From assembly GCA_002886105.1 (NCBI GenBank), contig CP025776.1, forward strand, positions 2,356,001-2,420,000: a stretch of DNA of 64,000 bases. The letters run 5' to 3'. The notes beneath the pieces are model-generated. The model was not told where the DNA came from and searched no databases. It worked only from the letters and a program-made list of their open reading frames with translations. Shown here piece after piece: positions 36,632 through 49,177 of the stretch. This DNA is from Enterobacter sp. EA-1. Its GTDB lineage: Bacteria; Pseudomonadota; Gammaproteobacteria; Enterobacterales; Enterobacteriaceae. The translations under genes and the position numbers were made by a program. Positions within the stretch are counted from its first letter, which is position 1. Each line of letters opens with the position of its first letter.

Positions 36632-39235
36632 ATGGGTAAAGCTCTCGTTATCGTTGAGTCCCCGGCAAAAGCCAAAACGATCAATAAATATCTGGGTAAT
36701 GATTACGTGGTTAAGTCCAGCGTAGGTCATATCCGTGATTTGCCGACCAGTGGCTCAGCACCTAAAAAGAGCGCAGACTCAGCCTCCACCAAAACGGCTA
36801 AGAAGCCTAAAAAGGATGAACGTGGCGCTCTTGTCAATCGCATGGGGATCGACCCATGGCATAACTGGGAAGCGCAGTACGAAGTGCTTCCGGGTAAAGA
36901 AAAGGTCGTTTCCGAACTGGAAATCCCCGGCGGAAAAAAGCCGACCACATCTATCCTCGCAACCGACCTTGACCGCGAAGGGGAGGCCATTGCATGGCAC
37001 CTGCGGGAAGTGATTGGGGGTGATGAAAAACGCTACAGCCGCGTTGTATTTAACGAAATTACCAAAAATGCTATTCGTCAGGCGTTTGAAACGCCGGGCG
37101 AACTCAACATCGACCGTGTCAATGCGCAGCAGGCGCGCCGTTTTATGGATCGTGTTGTGGGCTATATGGTTTCTCCGCTGTTGTGGAAGAAAATCGCCCG
37201 CGGTCTGTCGGCCGGTCGTGTGCAATCCGTTGCCGTGCGTCTGGTGGTTGAACGCGAGCGCGAGATCAAAGCCTTTGTCCCGGAAGAGTTCTGGGAAGTT
37301 GACGCGACGACGGCGACGCCGGGCGGTGATTCACTGCCGTTGCAGGTCACGCACGAGGGTGATAAAGCGTTCCGTCCGGTCAATCGCGAACAGACCATGG
37401 CAGCCGTAAGCCTGCTGGAAAAAAGCGCGCTATACCGTACTCGAAAGAGAAGATAAACCGACCAGCAGTAAACTGGCGCGCCGTTTATCACCTCTACACT
37501 GCAACAAGCTGCAAGCACGCGTCTTGGTTTTGGCGTGAAGAAAACCATGATGATGGCGCAGCGTCTGTATGAAGCGGGCTACATCACCTATATGCGTACC
37601 GACTCCACCAACCTGAGTCAGGACGCGGTGAGCATGGTGCGCAGCTATATTACGGACAATTTCGGTAAAAAATATCTGCCGGAACATGCCAACCAGTACG
37701 CCAGCAAAGAGAACTCTCAGGAAGCGCACGAAGCGATTCGTCCTTCCGATGTCGGTGTCCTCGGCGGAATCCCTGAAAGATATGGAAACCGACGCGCAGA
37801 AGCTTTATCAACTGATCTGGCGACAATTTGTGGCCTGTCAGATGACGCCTGCGCAGTATGACTCCACCACACTGACCGTGGGGGCGGGCAATTTCCGCCT
37901 GAAAGCCCGCGGCCGTATTTTGCGCTTCGATGGCTGGACGAAAGTGATGCCTGCGCTGCGTAAAGGTGATGAAGATCGGACGTTGCCGGCAGTGAATAAA
38001 GGCGACGAATTGTCGCTTGTCGAACTGACGCCTGCGCAGCACTTTACCAAACCGCCTGCGCGCTTTAGTGAAGCATCTCTGGTAAAGAGCTGGAAAAACG
38101 CGGTATCGGTCGCCCGTCCACCTACGCATCAATCATTTCGACGATCCGAGGATCGCGGTTATGTGCGCGTTGAAAACCGTCGTTTTTATGCTGAGAAAAT
38201 GGGTGAAATTGTCACCGATCGCCACCGGAAGAAAATTTCCGCGAACTGATGAATTACGACTTCACCGCTCAGATGGAAGACAGTCTGGACCGTGTAGCCA
38301 ATCATGAAGCGGAATGGCGCAAAGTGCTGGACAGCTTCTTTGGCGACTTCTCCCGTCAGCTTGAACAGGCGGAACAGGATCCGGAAACCGGCGGTATGCG
38401 TCCGAATCAGATGGTGCTGACCAGCATCGACTGTCCGACCTGCGGTCGCAAAATGGGTATCCGTACTGCCAGCACCGGTGTATTCCTTGGCTGTTCTGGC
38501 TATGCATTGCCGCCGAAAGAGCGCTGCAAAACCACCATTAACCCGTGCCGGAAAACGAAGTGCTGAACGTGCTGGAAGGCGATGATGCTGAAACCAACGC
38601 CTTACGTGCCAAACGTCGCTGCCAGAAATGCGGCACGGCGATGGACAGCTACCTGATCGATCCGAAGCGTAAACTGCATGTCTGTGGTAACAACCCAACC
38701 TGCGATGGCTACGAAATCGAAGAGGGTGAGTTCCGCATTAAAGGGTATGACGGCCCGATTGTTGAATGTGAGAAATGTGGTTCTGAAATGCACCTGAAAA
38801 TGGGCCGTTTCGGTAAATACATGGCTTGCACCAATGATGAGTGTAAAAACACGCGTAAAATTCTGCGCAATGGCGAAGTTGCGCCGCCGAAGGAAGATCC
38901 GGTGCCGCTGCCAGAGCTGGAGTGTGAAAAAATCGGATGCGTATTTCGTGCTCCGCGATGGCGCGGCTGGGGTGTTCCTTGCTGCGAATACCTTCCCGAA
39001 ATCACGTGAAACCCGTGCGCCGTTGGTAGAAGAGCTGTTCCGCTTCCGCGATCGTCTGCCGGAGAAACTGCGCTATCTGGCCGATGCGCCGCAGCAGGAT
39101 CCTGAAGGCAACAAGACAATTGTGCGTTTTAGCCGGAAAACGAAGCAGCAGTACGTTGCCTCGGAAAAGACGGTAAAGCGACGGGCTGGTCTGCGTTCTA
39201 TATCGACAATAAATGGACTGGAAGCTAAAAAGTAA
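36632..39235 (+). CDS. topA: DNA topoisomerase I
   Basis: Type IA topoisomerase relaxing negative supercoils, about 865 aa. TOPRIM motifs [20 protein letters not shown] and [20 protein letters not shown]; active-site Tyr319 in [20 protein letters not shown]; zinc-finger cysteines in [20 protein letters not shown] and [21 protein letters not shown]-terminal ribbon [19 protein letters not shown]. Three +1 insertions at 36918-36956 restore the frame after replacing about 12 residues; other breaks near 37430, 37480, 37760, 38085, 38140, 38225, 38545, 38930 and 39165. Several coincide with CCWGG sites. Confidence 0.97.
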
Positions 39236-39258
39236 TAAATTTCAGTTACATACCCTCC

Positions 39259-39284
39259 AAAAGGCCGGATATCCGGCCTTTTTT
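39259..39284 (+). terminator. topA terminator
   Basis: AAAAGGCCGGAT / ATCCGGCCTTTT, a near-perfect palindrome followed by TTTATT. Confidence 0.9.
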
Positions 39285-39350
39285 ATTCCTCCATTATTAT
39301 TCTTTGTTCGCTGCTATACACAGATGCTATAAATGATATAGTGGTTATAG

Positions 39351-40393
<1,043 letters not shown>

Positions 40394-40472
40394 TGACGAA
40401 GGGTATCTTCGGCATTGAAAAGATACGCTTAACTCTGCCCAAAGTTAAATTAGAATTATCTTCATCTAATTT

Positions 40473-40498
40473 CTCAATCACCCGCCCGGGTGATTGAG
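40473..40498. terminator. Hairpin downstream of cysB
   Basis: CTCAATCACCC / GGGTGATTGAG with a GCCC loop, 80 bp after the cysB stop. No T-run, so it may be a processing or stability element. The rest of the 349-bp gap 40394-40742 shows no gene. Confidence 0.5.
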
Positions 40499-40742
40499 CT
40501 CACAATGCTAAGCCCGCACTGTCGCTAATTTGTGACAAAAATAGAAACTAAATTGCAGCTCTGCAAATTTCTCACTTCAATTATTTATTTCGGGTCAAAA
40601 GATTAAATCTTTCTTTGGAAATGGTGAGTAAATTCACTGGATTTTCGGCTAAAGTTCTTTTAGGATTTGTCTCAACCCATGATTAATTTTACCGATTGTT
40701 GGTGTTCAAAATGATAAGTGATGTCGATTGTACGAGGTTAGC

Positions 40743-40873
40743 AATGCCATCAGGAAGTGAAGAGCCGCAAAGGGACCCTGAGCTTAAGCGTAAAGCCCCG
40801 GCTGGCGGTATTTCTTGGCTCTGCCGCATTTTGGGCAGTCGTTGCGTTATTGATCTGGAAATTCTGGGGTTAA
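40743..40873 (+). CDS. ymiA: Small membrane protein YmiA
   Basis: MPSGSEEPQRDPELKRKA then, with a base correction near 40800, a helix ending AAFWAVVALLIWKFWG. Same order (cysB-ymiA-acnA) and sequence type as E. coli YmiA, about 44 aa. In E. coli the start is a few codons upstream (MRLAMPSG); the corresponding codon here is ACG, while an in-frame ATG exists at 40710. Confidence 0.75.
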
Positions 40874-40909
40874 AATGGCAATAGCAGGCCGATTCGAACC
40901 AGTGAAAAC

Positions 40910-41092
40910 ATGTATGTCAACTTCATGACACGCCTACAAAAGCGAAAAAAGAAACCTGTGACCACTATTCCTGCTTCATGGAAACTGTCGCCGCAGCAAC
41001 AAGCTTTTATAGACGCCTTTGCAGAAGACACGACCAGAAACAATAAATATATCATCAGAATAAACAGGGAGAATTATCTCTTTATTCTATGA
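40910..41092 (+). CDS. Small basic protein, possible YciX
   Basis: 60 codons without interruption: MYVNFMTRLQKRKKKPVTTI, PASWKLSPQQQAFIDAFAED, RINRENYLFIL. It follows ymiA as E. coli yciX does, but I cannot confirm the homology. Weak ribosome-binding site; coupling to ymiA is possible. Confidence 0.5.
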   Translation: MYVNFMTRLQKRKKKPVTTIPASWKLSPQQQAFIDAFAEDTTRNNKYIIRINRENYLFIL

Positions 41093-41199
41093 ATGGTCTT
41101 TGTACTCATTGATTAATACACGGCATAAATGAATTGAGTAGTAACTCAGTTTTAATGAATAGATTTTCTGGTAATAGATTCATGCATAATGGTTACGGA

Positions 41200-41280
41200 A
41201 TGAAATATTGGTCGTGGATGGGTGCGTTTTCTGTTTCTGTCCTTTTCTGGAGTGAGCTCGTTTGGATGTTCCTCCAGTAA
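41200..41280 (+). CDS. ymiC: YmiC-like tiny membrane peptide
   Basis: MKYWSWMGAFSVSVLFWSEL then VWMFLQ, a single-helix peptide of 26 residues (32 if the in-frame ATG at 41182 is used). It resembles the YmiC peptide encoded before acnA in E. coli and is followed at once by a strong terminator. Confidence 0.6.
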   Translation: MKYWSWMGAFSVSVLFWSELVWMFLQ

Positions 41281-41293
41281 TCAAGTATCTCTG

Positions 41294-41319
41294 AAAAACC
41301 TCGCATCTGCGAGGTTTTT
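41294..41319 (+). terminator. Terminator before acnA
   Basis: AAAAACCTCGC-ATCT-GCGAGGTTTTT followed by TTTATTT, 14 bp after the YmiC-like stop; separates it from acnA. Confidence 0.88.
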
Positions 41320-41463
41320 TTATTTCTGCCCTCTGTCGTCCGCTTTTGCCGTATGTGGCAATTTTGGTTGTTATCAAAACGTTACGATAAGTTTGTGTTA
41401 TCTTTAATTACAGACCCTGAAGACTATCAGGGCTTCGCAATCCCTGTGATTAAGGAGGAGCAT

Positions 41464-44141
41464 ATGTCGTCAACCCTACGCGAAGCCAGTAAGGATACAT
41501 TGCAGGCAGAGAATAAAACTGGCGCTACTACAGCCTGCCGCTGGCCGCAAAGGAACTTGGGGATATCTCGCGATTACCCAAGTCACTCAAAGTGTTACTG
41601 AGAACCTCCTGCGCTGGCAGGATGATGATTCCGTAACGGAAGAAGATATTCGTGCTCTGGCGGGATGGTTGAAAACGGCCCATGCTGACCGTGAAATTGC
41701 CTATCGTCCGGCGAGGGTGTTAATGCAGGATTTTACTGGCGTGCCCGCCGTGGTTGATTTGGCGGCCATGCGTGAAGCGGTAAAACGCACACTTGGGGCG
41801 ATACGGCGAAAGTGAACCCGCTTTCACCTGTCGATTTAGTGATTGACCATTCCGTGACTGTCGACCATTTCGGTGACGACGAAGCATTTGAAGAAAACGT
41901 GCGTCTTGAAATGGAACGTAATCATGAACGCTATGTTTTTCTGCGCTGGGGCCAGCAGGCATTCAGCCGTTTCAGCGTGGTGCCGCCCGGCACCGGCATT
42001 TGTCACCGTGGGTTAATCTCGAGTATCTCGGCAAAGCCGTGTGGAGCGAATTACAGGACAAAGAGTGGGTCGCTTACCCGGATACGCTGGTCGGCACTGA
42101 CTCACACACCACCATGATCAATGGTCTCGGCGTGCTTGGCTGGGGCGTGGGCGGTATCGAAGCGGAAGCTGCGATGCTTGGGCAGCCGGTTTCTATGCTG
42201 ATCCCGGATGTTGTGGGCTTCCAAACTGAACGGCAAATTACGTGAAGGAATTACCGCGACGGACTGGTGCTTACCGTGACGCAGATGCTGCGTAAGCACG
42301 GTGTCGTCGGTAAGTTTGTTGAATTTTATGGCGATGGTCTGGACGCGTTACCGCTTGCGGATCGTGCAACTATCGCCAACATGGCGCCGGAATATGGCGC
42401 AACCTGCGGCTTTTTCCCCCATTGATGGCGTGACACTGGAATATATGCGGCTTAGCGGGCGCAGTGAAGAGCAGGTTGCGCTGGTTGAGGCCTATGCAAA
42501 AGCGCAAGGGATGTGGCGCAATCCAGGGGGATGAGCCGGTGTTTACCAGCACACTGGAACTGAATATGCAGGATGTTGAGGCAAGCCCGGCTGGCCCCCA
42601 AACGCCCGCAGGATCGCGTTGCACTCAGCGATGTTCCTAAAGCCTTTGCCGCCAGCTCCGAACTGGAACTGAACACTGCGCAAAAAGATCGGAAACCTGT
42701 CGATTATGTCCTGAACGGTCACCAATATCAGTTGCCGGATGGCGCGGTTGTCATCGCTGCCATTACCTCCTGCACCAACACATCAAACCCCAGCGTACTG
42801 ATGGCTGCCGGTTTGCTGGCAAAAAAGCGGTAACCCTCGGGTTGAAACGCCAGCCGTGGGTAAAAGCATCGCTGGCACCGGGATCGAAAGTGGTCTCTGA
42901 CTACCTCGCGCAGGCGCGTTTAACACCGTATCTTGATGAGCTTGGCTTTAACCTTGTTGGCTACGGGTGCACCACCTGTATCGGTAACTCCGGTCCGCTG
43001 CCGGAACCGATTGAACGGGCTATCCGCCGAGGATCTCACGGTGGGGGCGGTACTTTCCGGTAACCGTAATTTTGAAGGGCGCATTCATCCACTGGTCAAA
43101 ACAAACTGGCTGGCATCACCGCCGTTGGTGGTGGCGTACGCACTGGCCGGGAATATGAATATTAATCTGGCTACCGATCCATTGGGGCACGATCGCAAAG
43201 GTGATCCGGTCTATCTGAAAGATATCTGGCCATCCAGCACCGGAGATTGCCCGGGCGGTTGAGCAGGTTTCGACGGAGATGTTCCGCAAGGAGTATGCCG
43301 AAGTCTTTGAAGGCACGCCGGAGTGGAAAGCGATTGAGGTTGAACGCTCGGACACCTACGGCTGGCAGAGCGACTCAACGTATATTCGTCTTTCGCCCTT
43401 TTGACGATATGGGGGCGCAACCTGAACCGGTCAAGGACATTCACGGTGCGCGGATCTTGGCCATGCTGGGGGATTCCGGTGACCACCGATCATATTTCGC
43501 CGGCAGGCAGTATCAAAGCGGATAGCCCGGCAGGGCGCTACCTGCAAAGTCATGGCGTGGAGCGGCGCGACTTTAACTCCTACGGTTCCCGGCGTGGCAA
43601 CCATGAAGTGATGATGCGTGGTACGTTCGCCAATATCCGTATCCGTAATGAAATGGTGCCGGGTGTGGAAGGCGGTATGACACGCCATCTGCCGGGGAGC
43701 GAGGTTGTGTCGATTTATGACGCCGCAATGCGCTACCAGCAAGAGGGAACGCCTCTGGCAGTGATCGCCGGTAAAGAGTACGGCTCGGGTTCCAGCCGCG
43801 ACTGGGCGGCAAAAGGGCCGCGCCTGCTGGGTGTCCAGGTGGTGATTGCCGAGTCGTTCGAACGCATCCACCGCTCGAACCTGATTGGTATGGGAATCCT
43901 GCCACTGGAGTTTCCGCAAGGGGTAACGCGGAAAACGCTGGGACTAACCGGTGAGGAGAAACTCGACATCGTAGATCTGAGTGATATTCAGCCCGGCGCC
44001 GCATTGCCTGTGACGCTGACCCGGGCGGATGGCTCACACGAGGTGTTGCAGTGCCGATGCCGGATTGATACGTCAACCGAACTGACGTACTACCGCAATG
44101 ATGGGATCCTGCACTACGTGATACGCAATATGCTGAACTGA
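41464..44141 (+). CDS. acnA: Aconitate hydratase A
   Basis: Stress-induced [4Fe-4S] aconitase of the TCA cycle, about 891 aa. Start [14 protein letters not shown] after AAGGAGGAG. Substrate/cluster motifs: [40 protein letters not shown] (first cluster Cys), [19 protein letters not shown] (other two Cys), [20 protein letters not shown] near the C terminus. About ten indels break the frame upstream of 43400; the last 740 bp are intact. The 145-bp gap after the preceding terminator must hold its promoters. Confidence 0.97.
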
Positions 44142-44143
44142 AC

Positions 44144-44170
44144 AAAAGGCCTGCAGATGCAGGCCTTTTT
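44144..44170. terminator. Terminator between acnA and ribA
   Basis: AAAAGGCCTGCA / TGCAGGCCTTTT with a short loop, T-rich on both strands; convergent genes. Confidence 0.88.
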
Positions 44171-44187
44171 ACGCTGTTTGTTACACG

Positions 44188-44774
44188 TTACTTCAGCAGG
44201 TGGCCCATTTTCTCGGCCTTGGTGTCGAGGTAATGGGCATTTTTCGGGTTACGCCCAACAATCAACGGCACGCGTTCAACAATATTGATGCCTGCTTCGG
44301 TGAGGATTTCAACTTTGCGCGGGTTGTTGGTCAGCAGACGCACTTCATCGACACCCGGAGTTTGAACATATCAGCGCACAGGGTGAAGTCACGCTCGTCG
44401 GCGGCAAAACCAAGCTGATGGTTTGCTTCAACAGTATCGTAGCCCTGATCCTGTAACGCATAGGCGCGGATTTTATTCAGCAAGCCGATGTTACGCCCCT
44501 CCTGACGATGATAGAGCAGCACGCCGCGGCCTTCTTCGGCAATATGGTTCAATGCTGCTTCAAGCTGGAAACCACAATCACAACGCAAGCTGAAAAGCGC
44601 GTCTCCCGTCAGACACTCCGAATGCACACGCGCAAGAACGGGCAACTGCCCGGAAATATCACCAAAGACAAGGGCCACGTGATCCTGCCCGGTTGCCAGT
44701 TCTTCAAAACCCACCATCAGGAAGTCGCCCCGGGGGGTAGGCAGTTTGGCTTCTGCCACTCGTTTAAGCTGCAT
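44188..44774 (-). CDS. ribA: GTP cyclohydrolase II
   Basis: First step of riboflavin synthesis from GTP; about 195 aa. [20 protein letters not shown]; zinc cysteines in [20 protein letters not shown]; catalytic region [20 protein letters not shown] and [15 protein letters not shown]; ends MGHLLK. One deletion near 44355 breaks the frame. Confidence 0.96.
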
Positions 44775-44969
44775 GTGAATCTCCGGATTATGTTGGCGCA
44801 CTGCGCACCTGTAGCCTGTTGGCCTTCTGTATAAACGTATTTTGCCACAATGCCCGCATCATCGCCTACTTGTGACCAACATATTGCAGCATAAGCGCAC
44901 GAATACGTTGGTTCCTGCAGGAATGCCATTTTCAGTTATGATTGTGACGCTTACATGAAAGGAGAAGAC

Positions 44970-45722
44970 ATGCTGTCAATTGCAAAACGAACAACGGCGG
45001 GGGGCGGCGATTTTACTGATTATGCCGCTGGCAGTGTGGATCTCCGGCTGGAACTGGGAACCCGGTCAGTCAAACGCGTGGTTGCATTTTCTGTTCTGGA
45101 TAACCGAAACGGTCTCGCAGCCACTGGGGAATAATCACCCATGGGGTGCTCTGCGCGTGGTTTCTCTGGTGTCTTCGTTTTCGTCTGAAGCCTGCGCTAA
45201 TGCTGTTTGCCATTCTCGGCTGCGCAATTCTGCTGGGGCAGGGGGTGAAATCTTTCGTTAAGGAGCGAGTCCGAGAGCCACGTCCTTTTGTTATGTGGCT
45301 GGAAAAACGCAAAATATTCAGGTTGATGAGTTCTATGCTTTAAAACGTAAAGCCAGAGGGGAATGGGTGAAAACGCAACTCTCCGGCCAGCATGATATTC
45401 CGACATTTTTACGCAAACATTGGCAAAAAGAGACCGGTTTTGCATTTCCGTCCGGGCATACCATGTTTGCGGCCAGTTGGGCCTTGCTGGGTGTCGGGCT
45501 GTTATGGCCGCGCAGACGCACCGGACCATCGCGATTTTACTGGTATGGGCAACAGGCGTAATGGGGAGTCGTTTACTGCTGGGGATGCACTGGCCGCGTG
45601 ATTTGGTGGTGGCGACGCTGATCTCCGGCTACTGGTGACGGTGGCGGCTGGCGCAGCGCCTCTGTGGGCCTTTAACACCGCCGGTTGAAGAGGTGCAGGA
45701 AATCGTCGAGCGGGACCCGTGA
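44970..45722 (+). CDS. pgpB: Phosphatidylglycerophosphatase B
   Basis: Multi-pass inner-membrane PAP2-family phosphatase acting on phosphatidylglycerophosphate and undecaprenyl diphosphate; about 250 aa. Start MLSIAKRTT after AAGGAGAAG. The three PAP2 motifs are visible: KSFVKERVREPRPF, FPSGHTMFAASWALLGV and MGSRLLLGMHWPRDLVVATL. Ends EIVERDP. Frame breaks near 45000, 45125, 45305, 45530 and 45640. Confidence 0.95.
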
Positions 45723-45870
45723 ACCTTGATTTTCGTAGGTTAGCCCCCAAATCAGAATTTAACGTCACGCATTACCATTTCGCGCCGGGCGCTAAAATGG
45801 TAGTTTATAGGGCTGGTTACTCGCAGTTGCCCATATATTCATCGCTCGGAACCACATAACGGGATGTAAT

Positions 45871-46182
45871 GTGAAATATTTACTCATTTTCTTACTGGTG
45901 TTAGCGATTTTTGTCGTCTCGATTACGCTGGGTGCGCAAAACGATCAGCAAGTGACGTTCAACTATTTGCTCGCCCAGGGGCGAATACCGCATCTCTACG
46001 CTGCTGGCAGTGCTGTTTGCGGCTGGGTTCGCGATCGGCTGGCTGATTTGTGGCCTGTTCTGGCTGCGTGTTCGTGTTTCTCTCGCGCGCGCGCCGAGCG
46101 TAAAATCAAACGTCTTGAGCATCAGCTTATCCCTGCGACGGATGTTCCGGCTGCTACCGGCGCACCGGCAGTGAAGGAATAA
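45871..46182 (+). CDS. lapA: Lipopolysaccharide assembly protein A (YciS)
   Basis: 102-aa protein with two membrane helices that partners LapB in controlling LpxC turnover. GTG start at 45871 (VKYLLIFLLVLAIFVVSITL), GAQNDQQVTFNYLLAQG, then a second helix and the basic coiled coil AERKIKRLEHQL. Frame breaks near 45995 and 46085. Seven bp before lapB. Confidence 0.94.
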   Translation: MKYLLIFLLVLAIFVVSITLGAQNDQQVTFNYLLAQGRIPHLYAAGSAVCGWVRDRLADLWPVLAACSCFSRARAERKIKRLEHQLIPATDVPAATGAPAVKE

Positions 46183-46188
46183 TATTCT

Positions 46189-47355
46189 ATGCTGGAGTTG
46201 TTGTTTCTGCTGTTACCTGTCGCCGCTGCCTATGGCTGGTATATGGGGCGCAGAAATGCTCAACAGACAAAGCAGGATGAGGCGAACCGGCTGTCACGTG
46301 AATACGTCGCCGGGGTTAACCTTTACTGAGCAACCAACAGGACAAAGCGGTCGACCTGTTCCTCGATATGTTGAAAGAGGATACCGGCACCGTTGAAGCG
46401 CACCTCACTCTGGGGAATTTGTTCCGTTCGCGCGGCGAAGTCGATCGCGCTATCCGTATTCACCAGACGCTGATGGAAAGCGCTTCGTTATCTTATGATC
46501 AGCGTTTGCTGGCGGTGCAGCAGCTTGGCCGTGATTATATGGCGGCCGGGATGTACGATCGCGCCGAAGATATGTTTAACCAGCTGGTAGATGAAACCGA
46601 TTTTCGCGTTAGCGCGTTGCAGCAGCTACTGCAGATTTATCAGGCGACCAGCGAATGGCAGAAGGCCATCGATGTTGCTGAGCGACTGGTAAAATTAGGG
46701 AAAGATAAACAACGCACAGAAATTGCCCATTTTTACTGCGAATTAGCGTTGCAGCAAATGGGTAATGACGATATGGACAGAGCAATGGCGCTGCTGAAAA
46801 AGGTGCCGCCGCCGATCGCGATAGCCCGCGCGTCTCCATCATGATGGGGCGGGTATTTATGGCCAGCGGGGATTACGCTAAAGCTGCCGAAAATCTGTTA
46901 CGCGTTATTGATCAGGATAAAGAACTGGTCAGTGAAACGCTGGAAATGCTGCAAACCTGTTACCAGCAGTTGGGTAAAAATGATGAGTGGGCGGCGTTTT
47001 GCAGCGGTGTGTGGAAGAGAATACCGGTGCAACCGCGGAACTGATGCTGGCGGAGATTAAGGAACGACGCGAAGGCCCGGACGCGGCGCAGTTGTATGTA
47101 ACGCATCAGCTTCAGCGTCACCCAACGATGCGCGTCTTCCATAAGCTGATGGATTACCACCTGAATGAAGCGGAAGAAGGGCGGGCGAAAGAGAGTCTGG
47201 CCGTGCTGCGTGAAATGGTTGGCGAGCAGATTCGCAGTAAGCCGCGTTATCGCTGCCATAAATGCGGCTTTACCGCTTTTACCATGTACTGGCATTGTCC
47301 ATCCTGCCGCGCCCGGTCGACGGTGAAACCGATTCGCGGCCTCGACGGGCAGTAA
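46189..47355 (+). CDS. lapB: Lipopolysaccharide assembly protein B (YciM)
   Basis: Membrane-anchored TPR protein of 389 aa that with FtsH targets LpxC. N-terminal helix MLELLFLLLPVAAAYGWYMG; TPR repeats such as VEAHLTLGNLFRSRGEVDRA and RDYMAAGMYDRAEDMFNQLV; C-terminal rubredoxin-type metal site YRCHKCGFTAFTMYWHCPSC with four cysteines. Frame breaks near 46320, 46805 and 47005. Co-transcribed with lapA. Confidence 0.96.
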
Positions 47356-47544
47356 TTTTTTAAAAGTCCGCACTTTAGTTACAACATACTTATCTGTTTG
47401 ATTCTATCAATGTGGCAACTGTGCCATTTCATTGTCTGGCAGGACTGAAATGGCCACTGTCATTTACAACCCTGCGCAGGTAGAATGCTCGCCGTTTATT
47501 CATTTTGCGCCTGAGCGGGTGCCCTCATTTCAGAAGGTCTGATC

Positions 47545-48290
47545 ATGACGTCTACTGCTTTCCCGACTTCCCGTGCTGTTACTGCTTCCCCGGTTGTCGT
47601 GGCTCTCGATTATGATAACCGTGACAAAGCCCTCGGCGTTTGTCGACCGTATTGACCCTCGCGACTGCCGACTGAAAGTAGGCAAAGAGATGTTCACTCT
47701 GTTCGGGCCGCAACTGGTTCGTGAATTACAGCAGCGTGGTTTCGATATTTTTCTCGACCTGAAATTCCACGATATTCCTAACACCACGGCGCACGCAGTG
47801 AAAGCGGCCGCCGATCTGGGCGTATGGATGGTGAATGTTCATGCGTCTGGCGGCGCGCGCATGATGACCGCAGCAAAAGAAGCCTTGTTATCATTTGGCA
47901 AAGACGCACCGCTGCTGATCGCGGTGACGGTACTAACCAGTATGGAAGCCAGTGACTTACTCGATCTCGGTATACAGGCCACGCCCGCCGAACATGCTGA
48001 GCGGCTGGCAAAACTCACCCAGCAATGTGGTCTGGATGGCGTGGTGTGTTCCGCACAGGAAGCTGTGCGCTTTAAAAGCGTGTTGGGCCATGATTTTAAA
48101 CTGGTCACGCCGGGTATCCGCCCGCAAGGTAGCGACGCCGGCGATCAGCGCCGTATTATGACCCCCGGAACAGGCGCTGGCGGCGGGTGTAGACTATATG
48201 GTTATTGGTCGCCCGGTTACGCAATCCGCCGATCCGGCGCAAACCCTGAAAGCCATCAACATCGCGTTAGGTAAGGGGCATAATGCGTGA
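47545..48290 (+). CDS. pyrF: Orotidine-5'-phosphate decarboxylase
   Basis: Last step of UMP synthesis, about 247 aa. [40 protein letters not shown], catalytic charge network [20 protein letters not shown], phosphate-binding [20 protein letters not shown]. Frame breaks near 47630 and 48165. Its stop overlaps the yciH start by 8 bp, indicating coupling. Confidence 0.96.
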
Positions 48291-48610
48291 TGATAATAGT
48301 CGTCTGGTGTACTCGACAGAAACCGGGCGCATTGATGAGCCGAAAACGCAATCGGCCCGTCCTAAAGGCGATGGCATTGTGCGCATTCAGCGTCAGACCA
48401 GCGGGCGCAAAGGAAAAGGCGTGTGCCTGATTACCGGCATTGATGAAGATGATGAGTCGCTGGATAAGCTGGCGGCAGAATTAAAGAAAAAAATGCGGGT
48501 GTGGCGGGGCAGTCAAAGATGGCGTGATCGAGATACAGGGTGATAAACGCGATTTACTTAAGTCATTACTCGAAGCCAAAGGAATGAAAGTCAAACTTGC
48601 TGGTGGATAA
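48283..48610 (+). CDS. yciH: YciH, SUI1-domain translation factor
   Basis: eIF1-like protein of 108 aa thought to affect start-codon fidelity. [60 protein letters not shown], end KLAGG. One break near 48505 in the [10 protein letters not shown] region. Overlaps pyrF. Confidence 0.95.
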
Positions 48611-48616
48611 AACAGA

Positions 48617-48652
48617 AAAGCCGTGGCAATGAACCACGGCTTTATTTTTTAT
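48617..48652 (+). terminator. pyrF-yciH terminator
   Basis: AAAGCCGTGG / CCACGGCTTT with a 7-nt loop, then ATTTTTTAT. Confidence 0.9.
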
Positions 48653-48713
48653 ACTGGGTAAAACTCAGACCTGAAAAGAAAGTATCGTTATTTTGCTGTA
48701 GTCGCCGTGTCGC

Positions 48714-48934
48714 TCACCACTTACCAACCCTGGTGGCCGATGATCCCACCGACAGCCGCGCCGCCCAATGTACCGAGCGTACTACCGTCAGTCAGCACCG
48801 CACCACCTAGCGCGCCCGCACCCGCCCCGATGGCGGTATTACGATCGCGTTTAGACCAGTGACCACAGGCGCTCAGGGACATTGCCGGTAACTGCCAGTA
48901 CTGCAGCGGCCATTTTTTTGCTTGTTAACATCAT
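48714..48934 (-). CDS. osmB: Osmotically inducible lipoprotein OsmB
   Basis: 72-aa outer-membrane lipoprotein. Signal peptide MMLTSKKMAAAVLAVT to the lipobox LSAC; glycine-rich mature part RDRNTAIGAGAGALGGAVLT, DGSTLGTLGGAAVGGIIGHQ, end VGKW. Three consecutive ATGs at 48937-48929; the middle one aligns with E. coli. Breaks near 48885 and 48730. The gap 48935-49177 holds its promoter and no gene; base pairs around 49170-49186 form a hairpin at the end of yciT. Confidence 0.9.
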
Positions 48935-49177
48935 CATACTTTCTCCTGAATAATCGATTCACGGAAAGATGTTCTCTTTAAGTATAGTCTTTGGGGGCTG
49001 CCTTAAAGCCATTCCGTGAAACCTTGCTGCGCAGGTGTAATACAATCACGTGAGTGATAGTCACTTCCTGTTATATAGCTAATATTAATTTTACGCCGCG
49101 GCTCGTTACAGGACAGGTAAATAGTCTTAATCACCGAGGTCGGAATACTCTCAGATAAGAGGGGGGTTAGCCCGCTT

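Noticed and set aside
36632-39235. topA as a pseudogene
   Set aside because: All fragments match the family and the gene is essential-like; compensating insertions point to sequence error.
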